Below the pieces are notes generated by a model. It saw only the letters and a program-made list of their open reading frames with translations. It was not told the origin of the DNA and made no database searches. Below are positions 37,169 to 47,338 of a stretch of 64,000 nt of DNA, in pieces. Made by a program: the position numbers and the translations under genes. The number at the start of each line of letters is the position of its first letter. The first letter of the stretch is position 1. Source of the stretch: Sulfitobacter alexandrii (GTDB taxonomy: Bacteria; Pseudomonadota; Alphaproteobacteria; Rhodobacterales; Rhodobacteraceae); contig NZ_CP018081.1 of the NCBI RefSeq assembly GCF_001886735.1, positions 1 through 64,000 of the forward strand. The letters run 5' to 3'.

Positions 37169-38056
37169 ATGGACTGGGTCTTTCTATCAGAGCTTGCGAT
37201 CAACGGAGCCTTGACGGGTCTGCTGTACTCGCTATTCGCCATCGGCCTTGTGCTGATTTACAAGGCATCTTCGGTGCCCAATCTGGCGCAGGGCGGGTTG
37301 ACCATGGTCGGGGCCTATGTGGTCCTGGCGCTGGCACGCGACGTGGGTTTACCCTTGTGGCTGGCCATCCCTCTGGCTGCGGTTGTCATGTTCGGCCTTG
37401 GGTTCGGCATTGAGCGTGTTGCTCTGCGCCGTCTCGCAGGTCGGCCGGTTGTCATGATCTTGATGCTGACACTCGGCCTCGACATTTTCCTGCGGGGTAC
37501 AACGCTTGCGATCTGGGGCGGGACGTCGCGTTCGATGGAATTGGGCGTCAGCTATGATCCGCTGTTCCTGGGCGACATATTCATCAGCCGCATCCATCTG
37601 GTTGGTGCCGGTGTTGCGCTCGTCTTGTTTGTCGCCTTCATGCTGTTTTTCCGAACCCGGACCGGGATCAAGTTGCGGGCGATCGCGGATGATTACATGG
37701 CTTCGTGGTCGGTCGGCATCTCGGTTGAACGCGGAGTTGGCTTTTCTTGGGCGCTGGCATCCGTTGTTGCCGTCGCCGCAGGCGTTATATGGGGCGAGAT
37801 TCAGGGTGTCGATCAGGCGCTGTCGCTGTTGCTTCTCAAAGGTCTGACGGTTGCCGTTCTCGGTGGTCTCGACAGTATCCTTGGCGCCGTGATCGCGGGC
37901 ATCATCCTGGGCGTCGTCGAAAACGTTGGCGCTGATTTCCTCGATCCGCTTGTCGGAGGCGGAAGCCGTGAGCTTATCGTCGCTGCCGTGCTCATTCTTA
38001 CGGTCATGATCCGTCCGCACGGGCTGTTCGGTCGTCACGACATCGAAAGGGTGTAA
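37169..38056 (+). CDS. livH: Branched-chain-type ABC transporter permease (LivH-like)
   Basis: This is a 295-residue inner-membrane protein with about eight hydrophobic helices. NGALTGLLYSLFAIGLVLIYKASSVPNLAQGG is the usual LivH N-terminal signature, and the EAA-like region is VAVLGGLDSILGAVIAGIILGVVEN. It follows the synthetase stop without a gap, with GGGAGG as ribosome binding site. It forms the channel with the next gene. Confidence 0.9.
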   Translation: MDWVFLSELAINGALTGLLYSLFAIGLVLIYKASSVPNLAQGGLTMVGAYVVLALARDVGLPLWLAIPLAAVVMFGLGFGIERVALRRLAGRPVVMILMLTLGLDIFLRGTTLAIWGGTSRSMELGVSYDPLFLGDIFISRIHLVGAGVALVLFVAFMLFFRTRTGIKLRAIADDYMASWSVGISVERGVGFSWALASVVAVAAGVIWGEIQGVDQALSLLLLKGLTVAVLGGLDSILGAVIAGIILGVVENVGADFLDPLVGGGSRELIVAAVLILTVMIRPHGLFGRHDIERV

Positions 38057-38059
38057 GGA

Positions 38060-39133
38060 ATGTTTTACGGACTTTCCGGCGTCCATCACGCCAACTACGT
38101 TTCGGATAGCCGAATCTTCAAGGTACCTGCTGACAGGAATCTGGCTGCATTTATCTTCCTGATCGGCATTGCCGCGCCATTCATCATACCTTCGCTTTAC
38201 CTGAACAGTTACATGCTTCCGTGGCTGATCTGGACGGCGGCCGCTTTGGGGCTGAACCTGGTGACAGGTTGGGCGGGGCAGCTTCACCTGGGCTACGCCG
38301 CGGTCATGGCGGTCGGCGCCTATTCGGCGATCCATGCCGCGCGTTTCGGGGTGCCGTGGGAATTCGCGCTGATCATCGGCGGGTTGACGTCATCCGTGAT
38401 CGGCAGCCTGTTTGCTTTTGCCGCTTTGCGGGTCAAGGGACTGTACCTCGCCCTTACCACTCTTGCGATGCAATTTGTGATGGACTGGGTTCTGACCCAC
38501 TCTCCGGCGATCTCGGGGGGCTCACACGCGTCGCTCCAGTCACCGACATTGGCGCTGCTCGGGCAAGAGATTACCACTGATACTGGCTTCTACTATGTCG
38601 CCTTCGGCTGGTGTGTCTTGGTGACGATCTTCATGCTTAATCTCAAGCGTACTGGACTCGGTCGCGCTTTGGTCGCTGTCCGGGAAAAAGACTTTGCAGC
38701 CGCGATCCTGGGTGTGAACAGTTTCTACTACAAGATCCTGGCCTTCGCGACGTCGTCTTTCATCGCGGGCGTCAGTGGTGCGTTGCTTGTTGCCACCTTC
38801 TTCTTTCTTGCGGCACCTGAGCAGTTTTCGGTGAACGTGTCGATCCAGGTTCTTGCGATGGTGATTGTTGGCGGCCTTGGCAGCATTATCGGTTCCTATT
38901 TCGGTGTTGCCCTGATCCTTCTTGTTCCGGGTATCGTGAACGGTCTCGTCGTCACGCTGAGTGACGGGCTTGGCATGCAGATCAACGTTGAAACGCTCGC
39001 CCACATCCCCAACGCGGTCTATGGCGCGCTGATCGTCATTGTCCTTCTGATCGAACCGCTTGGTTTGGGAAAACTCTACGGCAACATCAGAGACTACCTG
39101 ATGGTCTGGCCCTTCGATCAGTTCAAGAAATAA
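38060..39133 (+). CDS. livM: Branched-chain-type ABC transporter permease (LivM-like)
   Basis: This is a 357-residue permease. The core TAAALGLNLVTGWAGQLHLGYAAVMAVGAY is the LivM signature, and VIVGGLGSIIGSYFGVALILLVPGI is the cytoplasmic-loop region that meets the ATPases. About ten helices are preceded by a 30-residue cytoplasmic N-terminus. It lies 3 bp after LivH. Confidence 0.9.
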   Translation: MFYGLSGVHHANYVSDSRIFKVPADRNLAAFIFLIGIAAPFIIPSLYLNSYMLPWLIWTAAALGLNLVTGWAGQLHLGYAAVMAVGAYSAIHAARFGVPWEFALIIGGLTSSVIGSLFAFAALRVKGLYLALTTLAMQFVMDWVLTHSPAISGGSHASLQSPTLALLGQEITTDTGFYYVAFGWCVLVTIFMLNLKRTGLGRALVAVREKDFAAAILGVNSFYYKILAFATSSFIAGVSGALLVATFFFLAAPEQFSVNVSIQVLAMVIVGGLGSIIGSYFGVALILLVPGIVNGLVVTLSDGLGMQINVETLAHIPNAVYGALIVIVLLIEPLGLGKLYGNIRDYLMVWPFDQFKK

Positions 39134-39138
39134 GGGAA

Positions 39139-39957
39139 ATGCCGATGCAAGAAAAAAAAGTTGAAGCCCAGAACATTCTGTCCATGAACAGTGTCGAGGT
39201 GCTGTACGACAATGTAATGCTGGCGATCAAAGGTGTTTCGGTCCAGGTTCCTACAGGCGGGATGATCGCACTCTTGGGATCGAACGGAGCGGGAAAAAGC
39301 ACCACGTTGAAAGCGATCAGCGGTCTTTTGAAGGCTGAGCGCGGACGCATCAGCCGAGGTGAGATAACGTTCCAGGGAGCGGACATTACCGAAGCGCTCG
39401 CGCAAAAACGCGTCGAGATGGGCATCTGTCATGTCATCGAAGGGCGACGAGTCTTCGAACACCTGACCCCCGACGAGAACCTGACCGCCGCCGCGCCGCA
39501 CGGGATGTCCCGATCAACGCTGAATGCGGAAAAGGACAAGATCTACGGATATTTTCCGCGGCTTGCCGAACGCAAAAATTCGCAAGCAGGCTATTTGTCG
39601 GGTGGTGAGCAACAGATGCTTGCCATTGGGCGGGCCCTCGTGACCCAGCCGAAGCTGTTGATGCTTGACGAGCCAAGTCTCGGGCTTGCTCCGTTCCTGG
39701 TCGAGGAAATCTTCGGCATACTGCAAAAGATCAATAAGGATGAGGGCCTGTCCGTACTACTGGTGGAACAGAACGCCTTGGCGGCTCTGGAAATCGTGTC
39801 GCAAGGGTACCTTATCGAGAACGGCCGCGTCGTTATGCACGGCACCGCCGAGGCGCTCAAATCTAACTCCGACATTCAGGAGTTCTATCTAGGCGGCGGA
39901 GAGACCGATTTTCACAACGTCAAGCACTACAGCCGACGCAAACGTTGGCTGAGCTAA
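39139..39957 (+). CDS. livF: Branched-chain-type ABC transporter ATPase (LivF-like)
   Basis: This is a 272-residue ATPase. Walker A is GSNGAGKST, the signature LSGGEQQMLAIGRAL and Walker B LLMLDEPSLGLAP, followed by the switch region LLVEQNAL. The C-terminal 25 residues (after FYLGGGETDFHNVKHY) extend past typical LivF. It lies 5 bp downstream of LivM. Confidence 0.9.
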   Translation: MPMQEKKVEAQNILSMNSVEVLYDNVMLAIKGVSVQVPTGGMIALLGSNGAGKSTTLKAISGLLKAERGRISRGEITFQGADITEALAQKRVEMGICHVIEGRRVFEHLTPDENLTAAAPHGMSRSTLNAEKDKIYGYFPRLAERKNSQAGYLSGGEQQMLAIGRALVTQPKLLMLDEPSLGLAPFLVEEIFGILQKINKDEGLSVLLVEQNALAALEIVSQGYLIENGRVVMHGTAEALKSNSDIQEFYLGGGETDFHNVKHYSRRKRWLS

Positions 39958-39990
39958 CGTACTATTCGGAAACTGTTCAGGGAGGAACAA

Positions 39991-41229
39991 ATGAAGAAAC
40001 TTACCAAAGCGTTGGCCGTATTATCAATGTTCGGCGGAGCAATGTTTGGCACCCAGACGCTGGCCGAGCCATTCAAGATCGGCATCTGCTACGATCTCAG
40101 CAAAGCCTATACCTTTGCCACGCCGCAGGTTTCGCAGGCCGCGATGGACCTTGCCAAGCTCATCAACATGAAGGGCGGCATCGGTGGGGAACCGGTCGAA
40201 GTCATCGTGCGTGACCACGGGAACGAACCGCAGCGCGGAATCGAGTGCTACTCCAAGCTCAGCCGCGAGGGCGTCTTTGTCTTCGATACCCTGTCCACTC
40301 CGGTCTCTCTGGCTATCCTGCCGCGGGCCATGGAAGACGAGCGTATCCTGATGCAGTCGCTTGTCGGCCGAGGCGATGCCGTCGACGGCACCGTTTTCGA
40401 ATGGGTCTATCCGGTCGGACCGACCTATTGGGGACAGGCGGCCAATGATGTTGCCTACATAAAGCAATTGCATGATGGCGACTTGTCGGACGTGAAGGTG
40501 GGGTTTGTGTATTTCGATTATCCTTTCGGACAGGAGCCGATCGAGATCCTGGAAACCTTGTCCGAAAAAGAGGGTTTCGAGCTTGAGCTTTACCCTGTGC
40601 CACTGCCTGGCAGCGACCAGGCCGGAGTGTGGTCCAAGGTGCGCCGCGACAAGCCCGATCATGTAATCGTCTGGATGTTGGGCGGTGCGCATGTGGTCGC
40701 GTCGAAGGAGATGCAGCGCAATCGCATTCCGATGGACAAGTACATCTCGGTCAACTGGTTGAACGAAGTCGATATCGCCAACATCGGTAAAGAGGCCGCC
40801 AAGGGTATCAAGCGCGGTACCAATGTCGTGGGCGGTCAGGATATTGCCCTGTATCAGGAAATCATGGCCGAGCTTTATGACAAGGGCGAGGGGTCCGGCC
40901 CGATCGAGAAGACGCAGGACGTTTTCTACAACACCGGTCTGGCGATGTATTCAATCATGTTCGAAGCCGCGCGCAGGGCGGCAGAACAGGAAGGCCTTCC
41001 GATAACCGCGGAGTCCTACAAAGCCGGACTGGAATCTCTTGAGGGATACGACGCGAACGGGCTGATGGCCCCCATTACGGTGACGGCCGAAGATCATGGC
41101 GGCGGCGGTAAGACCCGGATCGAGATGTGGGACGGGGAGACTTGGGTGCCGCAAACCGACTGGATCTCTGAGTACACGGACGTCGTGTGGGACGTGGTGA
41201 AAGAAAGTTCCTCAAAATACGAGCAGTGA
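39991..41229 (+). CDS. ABC transporter substrate-binding protein (Leu/Ile/Val-type), paralogue 1
   Basis: This is a 412-residue periplasmic binding protein. A Sec signal (KALAVLSMFGGAMFGTQTLA, cleavage before EP) is followed by FKIGICYDLSKAYTFATPQ. Type I periplasmic binding fold motifs include VIVRDHGNEPQRGIECY and LMQSLVGRGDAVDG. AGGGAGGAACAA precedes the ATG. It is closely similar along its full length to the next gene, so the two arose by tandem duplication. It would present the ligand to the LivHM channel. Confidence 0.9.
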   Translation: MKKLTKALAVLSMFGGAMFGTQTLAEPFKIGICYDLSKAYTFATPQVSQAAMDLAKLINMKGGIGGEPVEVIVRDHGNEPQRGIECYSKLSREGVFVFDTLSTPVSLAILPRAMEDERILMQSLVGRGDAVDGTVFEWVYPVGPTYWGQAANDVAYIKQLHDGDLSDVKVGFVYFDYPFGQEPIEILETLSEKEGFELELYPVPLPGSDQAGVWSKVRRDKPDHVIVWMLGGAHVVASKEMQRNRIPMDKYISVNWLNEVDIANIGKEAAKGIKRGTNVVGGQDIALYQEIMAELYDKGEGSGPIEKTQDVFYNTGLAMYSIMFEAARRAAEQEGLPITAESYKAGLESLEGYDANGLMAPITVTAEDHGGGGKTRIEMWDGETWVPQTDWISEYTDVVWDVVKESSSKYEQ

Positions 41230-41324
41230 ATGACCAATAGCAGGAAGGGCGACGCTACGCGGGGCGGCAGCGGCGTTTATAAGACAGTATCACCGCCCCA
41301 AACCAAACCAACGGGAGAGAGAAC

Positions 41325-42575
41325 ATGAAAGTCACACAGCAAATTAAGGCAGTGGTCCTTGCTGCTGCGCTGGCAACAAGCGCGACTGTGGCCTCAGCGC
41401 AGGACAAGGAGCCGATCCGCTTCGGACTCTGCTTCGACCTCAGCAAGTCCTACACCTTCATTTCGCCTCAGGTGGCCCAGGCCGCTCAGGACCTCGCGAT
41501 GTATACCAACGAAAACGGTGGTATCGAAGGGCATCCGGTGGAAATCATCGTGCGCGATCACGGCAACGAACCGCAGCGCGGCGTGGAATGCTACGAGCAG
41601 CTCAAGCGTGAAGGTGTATTCATTTTCAACATGCTCTCGACGCCGGTCACGAATGCGGTTCTGCCCCGTGCAATGAGAGACGGTAACATCCTGATGCAAT
41701 CGTTCGTCGGTCGGGGTGACGCCGTGGATGGCGAGGTGTTCGAATGGGTTTTCCCGGTCGGCCCGACCTATTGGCAGCAGGCGGCGAACGACGTTGCATT
41801 CATCAAGGAGCAGATGGGCGGTGATCTGAGCGATGCGAAGATCGGGTTCATCTATCTGGACTACCCCTTTGGCCAGGAACCGATCGAGATCCTGAAAACG
41901 CTTTCCGAGAAGGAAGGGTTCGAACTGGAGCTTTATCCCGTGCCGCTTCCCGGGTCGGATCAAGCCGGCGCATGGAGCAAAATCCGCCGCGACAAGCCCG
42001 ACTATGTGATCAGCTGGCTACTGGCGGGCGGACATGTGGTCGCCTCGAAGGAAATGCGCCGCAACCGTTTCCCGATCGACCGCTATCTGTCGGTGAACTG
42101 GCTGAACGAAGTCGATATCGCCAATATCGGCGCGGAAGAGGCGAAAGGCATCCTGCGCGGGACCAACGTGGCCGGCGGCCAGGAAGTCCCGCTCGTCAAG
42201 ACGATGCTGGACACCTACTATGCCAATGGCGAAGGCAGCGGCCCCGAGAGCTTGGTGCACGATGTCTACTACAACACCGGTCTTGCGATCTATTCGGTCG
42301 GTTTCGAAGCTGCCCGTATCGCGATCGAGGAGAACGGATGGCCGTTGACGCCAGAGAGCATGAAAGCGGGCTATGAAGCGATCGAGAACTTCGACGGCAA
42401 CGGTCTCATGGCGCCGGTCACGGTGACCGCGGAAGACCATGGCGGCGGTGGCAAGACCCGGGTCGAACAGTGGGATGGCGAGACCTGGGTTCCGCTTACC
42501 GACTGGAGCGCCGATTACCTCGATATCGTTTGGGAAGTGATCAAGGAAAGCTCCGAGTCGTTCTCAGTCGAATGA
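41325..42575 (+). CDS. ABC transporter substrate-binding protein (Leu/Ile/Val-type), paralogue 2
   Basis: The protein has 416 residues. Its signal peptide (VVLAAALATSATVASA, cleavage before QD) differs, but the mature part closely follows paralogue 1 (VIRDHGNEPQRG-type block, YPVPLPGSDQAG, SVNWLNEVDIANIG, TVTAEDHGGGGKTR). Divergence is concentrated in the signal and in scattered surface positions, which suggests a related ligand or different affinity. The gene is followed by a perfect intrinsic terminator that ends the transport operon. Confidence 0.9.
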   Translation: MKVTQQIKAVVLAAALATSATVASAQDKEPIRFGLCFDLSKSYTFISPQVAQAAQDLAMYTNENGGIEGHPVEIIVRDHGNEPQRGVECYEQLKREGVFIFNMLSTPVTNAVLPRAMRDGNILMQSFVGRGDAVDGEVFEWVFPVGPTYWQQAANDVAFIKEQMGGDLSDAKIGFIYLDYPFGQEPIEILKTLSEKEGFELELYPVPLPGSDQAGAWSKIRRDKPDYVISWLLAGGHVVASKEMRRNRFPIDRYLSVNWLNEVDIANIGAEEAKGILRGTNVAGGQEVPLVKTMLDTYYANGEGSGPESLVHDVYYNTGLAIYSVGFEAARIAIEENGWPLTPESMKAGYEAIENFDGNGLMAPVTVTAEDHGGGGKTRVEQWDGETWVPLTDWSADYLDIVWEVIKESSESFSVE

Positions 42576-42583
42576 ACACAAGC

Positions 42584-42615
42584 ATCCCCGCGGCACCCAT
42601 GCCGCGGGGATTTTT
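42584..42615 (+). terminator. Rho-independent terminator of the transport operon
   Basis: The 11-bp stem ATCCCCGCGGC/GCCGCGGGGAT with loop ACCCAT is followed by TTTTT. It lies 9 bp past the second binding-protein stop. Its position also argues that the following hydratase starts after it, not at the upstream ATG 42572. Confidence 0.9.
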
Positions 42616-42652
42616 CGCACAAATACAGTCCATGAATAACGAAGTTAATGCT

Positions 42653-43429
42653 ATGAGCCCCATTGATGTGAAGATCGAAGACGGCATCGCAACCGTCTGT
42701 ATCAACCGGCCCGAACGCAAGAACGCACTTTCCGTGGCCGCAACGAACGGGCTGACGGATGCCTGGGAGAAGATCGAGGCGGATGACAGCATTCGCGCGG
42801 CAATACTGACCTCGGCCGATTGCGGCGTGTTCTGTGCCGGGCTGGATCTGAAGGAAGCCACCCAGATCGCGCGGGACGAGGGTGTCGATATCCTGTCCAA
42901 GATGCGCGATCCGTTTCACGAAACCATGCGCGCCTGCAAGAAACCGATCATCGCGGCGATGACCGGGTCTTTGATGGCGGGCGGCATGATGCTGACCTTG
43001 AATTGCGATCTGCGGGTCGGTCTCAAGGGGACCAAGGTCGGTATCACCGAAGTAAAGATCGGTCGTGGATCGCCCTGGGCATCGCCGGCATTGTCCATGC
43101 TGCCACAGCCCATCCTTATGGAGATCGTTCTGACCGGCGACCTGATGCCGATCGAGCGCCTGCACGAATACGGGTTCACCAACTATATCGAAGACACCCC
43201 CGATGCTGTCCGCGCACGGGCCTTCGACCTTGCCAAACGCATTGCCAGCGCGGCCCCGCTGTCGGTTGTTGCCGCGAAAGGCAGTGTTCGCGCAACCATG
43301 GATCTGGGCTGTGCCGGTGGTCTGGAAGAGGGCAAGCGCCTGCACGAAGTGGTTTACGCCAGCAACGACGCGATTGAAGGCCCCAAGGCCTTCGCTGAAA
43401 AACGAGCACCCGTCTGGACTGGGACCTGA
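42653..43429 (+). CDS. Enoyl-CoA hydratase/isomerase family protein
   Basis: This is a crotonase-fold protein of 258 residues. The oxyanion-hole segment is FCAGLDLKEA, and the second is MTGSLMAGGMMLTLNCDLRVG. The first catalytic glutamate position is kept (GITEVKIGRGSPW), but the second, usually in PxxGG, is replaced. It therefore may be an isomerase or a specialised hydratase. The start is uncertain: 42653 gives a normal length, and 42632 is also in frame. No strong ribosome binding site is seen. Confidence 0.82.
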   Translation: MSPIDVKIEDGIATVCINRPERKNALSVAATNGLTDAWEKIEADDSIRAAILTSADCGVFCAGLDLKEATQIARDEGVDILSKMRDPFHETMRACKKPIIAAMTGSLMAGGMMLTLNCDLRVGLKGTKVGITEVKIGRGSPWASPALSMLPQPILMEIVLTGDLMPIERLHEYGFTNYIEDTPDAVRARAFDLAKRIASAAPLSVVAAKGSVRATMDLGCAGGLEEGKRLHEVVYASNDAIEGPKAFAEKRAPVWTGT

Positions 43430-43440
43430 TGGAGGCTTGA

Positions 43441-44223
43441 ATGACTGAACTTATTCGTCTGGACAGGGAAGGCCCTGTCGGAATCCTGCGGTTTCTTCAG
43501 CCGACAAAACGCAACCCTTACAGCATCGGGTTCGTCGAAGAACTGGTGGCGCTCCTGCGCGAAGCCGAACGGGACGATACGATCCGTGTCGTTGTTATGA
43601 CCGGTGGCGATCATTTCAGCAGCGGCGGCGATCTTGTCGGGTTTCAGTCTGAGATCGCGAAAGGCGCAAGGGCGACATCGGAAATGGTGGACCGCGTGCA
43701 CGATGGCGGACGCGCGGCCTATCTGTTTTGTAAACCCTTGATTTCCGCGGTATGCGGCGTGGCTTTTGGCGCGGGTCTAAGCCTGGCCTTGTCGGCGGAC
43801 ATTGTCGTTGCTGCCGAAGATGCCCGGCTGTGCGAAGTTTTTGCGCGCGTCGGCGGCTGTCCTGACACGGGATCTAGCTGGCTGCTTCAACAGCGTGCCG
43901 GTGCGGGGGTGGCGCGGATGCTGGTGCTCACGGGCCGTGAAATCGACGGGCGCACCGCTAGGGACCTGCGCGTTGTCGAAGAATGCGTGCCGGCCAACCA
44001 GGTCGAGGTACGGGCGTTGGAAATTGCCCGCGAGATTGCAACGCACCCGATGTTTGGCGTTCAGACCGCCAAGCGTGTGATGCGCGCCGCAGCCGAGTGC
44101 AGCTATCTCGAGGCGCTGGATATCGAGCGCGATGCCCAAAGCGTTTTGCTGTGCGCGCATGACTTTCCCGAGGCGATGAAAGCGTTTTCGGAAAAAAGAG
44201 CTCCAGAATTCAAAGACCGTTAG
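43441..44223 (+). CDS. Enoyl-CoA hydratase/isomerase family protein
   Basis: This is a 260-residue crotonase-fold protein. FSSGGDLVGFQ and VCGVAFGAGLSLALSADIVVA form the oxyanion hole, and the active-site segment is LCEVFARVGGCPDTGSSWLL with Glu and Asp at the usual acid positions. It is 11 bp after the previous hydratase and is probably co-transcribed with it and etfBA. Confidence 0.85.
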   Translation: MTELIRLDREGPVGILRFLQPTKRNPYSIGFVEELVALLREAERDDTIRVVVMTGGDHFSSGGDLVGFQSEIAKGARATSEMVDRVHDGGRAAYLFCKPLISAVCGVAFGAGLSLALSADIVVAAEDARLCEVFARVGGCPDTGSSWLLQQRAGAGVARMLVLTGREIDGRTARDLRVVEECVPANQVEVRALEIAREIATHPMFGVQTAKRVMRAAAECSYLEALDIERDAQSVLLCAHDFPEAMKAFSEKRAPEFKDR

Positions 44224-44265
44224 CTCGGTTGAAACCTTATCGCAAAACTCAAGGAGACCACGCCA

Positions 44266-45023
<758 letters not shown>

Positions 45024-45024
<1 letters not shown>

Positions 45025-45950
45025 TGGCTGTTCTTCTTCTTGCCGAAGTCAACAATGGCGAACTGTCGATGGACGCGACGGCCAAGGCCGTGGCCGCTGC
45101 CAAGGACCTGGGTGACGTGACCGTGCTGTGTGCCGGCGCCTCGGCCGCCGATGCCGCGAAAGAGGCCGCCACCATCGACGGCGTGGCCAAGGTGCTGGTC
45201 GCCGAAGACCCCGCGCTGGGTCATCGCCTGGCGGAATCGACCGCCGACCTGATCGTGGGCCTGGCCGGTGACTACGACCACATCGTCGCGCCCGCCACCA
45301 CCGACGCCAAGAACGTGCTGCCGCGCGTGGCCGCGCTGCTGGACGTGATGATGCTGACCGATGTTTCGGCCGTCGTCGACGCCGACACGTTCGAGCGCCC
45401 GATCTATGCAGGCAACGCGATCCAGACCGTGAAATCGTCGGATGCGAAAAAGGTGATCTCGTTCCGCACCGCCAATTTCGACGCGGCGGGCACCGGCAAC
45501 TCGGCCTCGGTCGAAACGGTGGACGGCGCGCAGGCGTCGGGCCTGTCGCAATGGGTCGAGGACAAGGTTGCCGAAAGCGACCGGCCCGAACTGACCTCGG
45601 CCGGCGTGGTCGTGTCGGGTGGCCGTGGCGTCGGCTCGGAAGACGATTTCGCGCTGATCGAGAAACTGGCCGACAAGCTGGGCGCCGCCGTTGGCGCATC
45701 CCGCGCCGCCGTCGACTCGGGCTTTGCCCCGAACGACTGGCAGGTGGGCCAGACCGGCAAGGTGGTCGCCCCCGACCTTTACATCGCCGTCGGCATTTCG
45801 GGCGCGATCCAGCACCTTGCGGGCATGAAGGACAGCAAGATCATCGTCGCCATCAACAAGGACGAAGAGGCACCGATCTTCCAGGTCGCCGATTACGGCC
45901 TGGTCGCCGACCTGTTCGAAGCCGTGCCCGAACTGACCGAAAAGTTGTAA
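45024..45950 (+). CDS. etfA: Electron transfer flavoprotein alpha subunit
   Basis: This is a 308-residue EtfA. The FAD-binding C-domain reads [18 protein letters not shown], then [54 protein letters not shown] 45024 is preferred to the GTG three bases earlier. The gene ends before a strong terminator. Several acyl-CoA dehydrogenases of the island are the obvious electron donors. Confidence 0.95.
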
Positions 45951-45968
45951 GTCATTGCAAAAATTATA

Positions 45969-46000
45969 AAAAGGCCCGCCTGATTTGTCGGGCCTTTTTG
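45969..46000 (+). terminator. Rho-independent terminator after etfBA
   Basis: The stem AAAAAGGCCCG/CGGGCCTTTTT is perfect over 11 bp with a 10-base loop and a T-tract. It isolates the hydratase-etf unit from the acyl-CoA dehydrogenase at 46158, which has its own promoter. Confidence 0.92.
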
Positions 46001-46091
46001 TACGAGCCGAATGGGCGGCGAGCGGATCGGACGGACTAGGATGCGCGCGGTCCTAAGCCTTGTGACGCCTCGTCAGAACGGCTCCGGTTCA

Positions 46092-46120
46092 TTGTCAAGA
46101 AGCAAAACACTTGTTAGATT
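46092..46120 (+). promoter_or_regulatory. Promoter with operator of the island motif (site B)
   Basis: A -35 TTGTCA (46092-46097), 17-bp spacer and -10 TAGATT (46115-46120) lie 38 bp before the acyl-CoA dehydrogenase. The segment 46103-46118 (CAAAACACTTGTTAGA) matches site C at 12 of 16 positions. The right arm is intact and the left arm degenerate, and the arm-promoter overlap is the same as at site A. Confidence 0.58.
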
Positions 46121-46157
46121 TTGGCTCAACACAAGCTTGAATCGATAGGAAAAATTC

Positions 46158-47315
46158 ATGTCTCTGATCAAGAACTCCCCTAGCTGGGCAGTGGATGAAC
46201 ACAAGATGTTCGCCGATAGTACACGCAGGCTTTTCGATGCAGAGATGGCTCCGAAGATTGAAAAATGGGCGGAGCAGGGAATTGTTGACCGCGACTTCTG
46301 GAAAACAGTCGGTCAGCAGGGTGTCATGGGTGGCTCGATTGCCGAAGAATATGGTGGGTTCGGTGGCGGCATCGGGTTCGACGCGATTACCGTCTACGAG
46401 CAGGGGCGCACCGGTGATACGGGTTGGGGCTATGGGATTCAGTCCATCGTAATCCATTATCTCAACGCATATGGCAGTGAGGAACAGAAGAAAAAGTGGT
46501 TGCCGAAACTGGTCAGCGGCGACAGCGTTGCGGCGATTGCCATGACCGAGCCTGGAACGGGCTCTGACCTCCAGAACGTACAAACCTATGCGGAAAAGGA
46601 TGGCAACCACTACAAGATCAACGGTTCGAAGATCTTTATCACAAACGGGCACACGGCGGATCTCGTTGTTATCGTGGCAAAGACCGATCGCAACGCCGGC
46701 GCTAAGGGCGTTTCATTGATCGTTCTGGAAACCGAGGGCACCGAGGGCTTTCGCCGGGGACGGAACCTGAAGAAACTGGGTATGAAAGGTTCGGATACTG
46801 CTGAGCTGTTCTTCGAGGATGTGCGCGTGCCCACGGCGAACCTGCTTGGTCCGGAAGAGGGGCAGGGGTTCTACCAGCTGATGAAGCAGCTGCCTTGGGA
46901 GCGGCTGATGATCGGCATTACCGCCCTCGGTTTTATTGATTTTGCGATCGATGAAACGGTGAAATATGTTCAGGACCGCAAGGCATTTGGAAGCCGGATC
47001 ATGGACTTCCAGAATACACGCTTCAAACTGGCGGAATGCAAAACCAAGGCCGAATTGCTACGTTCTTTCGTAAATGACGGGATCGCGCGTCTTGAAGCGG
47101 GCGAACTTGATGCGGCCACGGCTTCGATGGCGAAATGGTGGGGCAGCCAGACGCAGAACGAGGTCATGCATGAATGCCTGCAACTTCACGGCGGTTACGG
47201 TTTCATGATGGAATACCCCATCGCGCGACTTTATGCCGACAGCAGGGTCCAGATGATCTATGGCGGCACCAACGAGATCATGAAGGAACTGATCGCACGT
47301 TCGCTGGATGTTTGA
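46158..47315 (+). CDS. Acyl-CoA dehydrogenase
   Basis: This is a 385-residue flavoenzyme that introduces the alpha-beta double bond. TEPGTGSDLQNVQTYAEKDGNHYKINGSKIFITNG is the FAD-binding middle domain, and the C-terminal part has GGYGFMMEYPIARLYADSRVQMIYGGTNEIMKELIAR. The residue order resembles short/branched-chain and long-chain ACADs. It is a single gene behind operator site B and faces a convergent CoA-transferase gene 23 bp away. Confidence 0.9.
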   Translation: MSLIKNSPSWAVDEHKMFADSTRRLFDAEMAPKIEKWAEQGIVDRDFWKTVGQQGVMGGSIAEEYGGFGGGIGFDAITVYEQGRTGDTGWGYGIQSIVIHYLNAYGSEEQKKKWLPKLVSGDSVAAIAMTEPGTGSDLQNVQTYAEKDGNHYKINGSKIFITNGHTADLVVIVAKTDRNAGAKGVSLIVLETEGTEGFRRGRNLKKLGMKGSDTAELFFEDVRVPTANLLGPEEGQGFYQLMKQLPWERLMIGITALGFIDFAIDETVKYVQDRKAFGSRIMDFQNTRFKLAECKTKAELLRSFVNDGIARLEAGELDAATASMAKWWGSQTQNEVMHECLQLHGGYGFMMEYPIARLYADSRVQMIYGGTNEIMKELIARSLDV

Positions 47316-47338
47316 TCCGTCGGGTGCCGGGTCGGAGA

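Noticed and set aside
42470..42652. Earlier starts for the hydratase overlapping the second binding protein
   Set aside because: A perfect intrinsic terminator (42584-42615) lies inside this stretch, and the crotonase fold begins after 42653.
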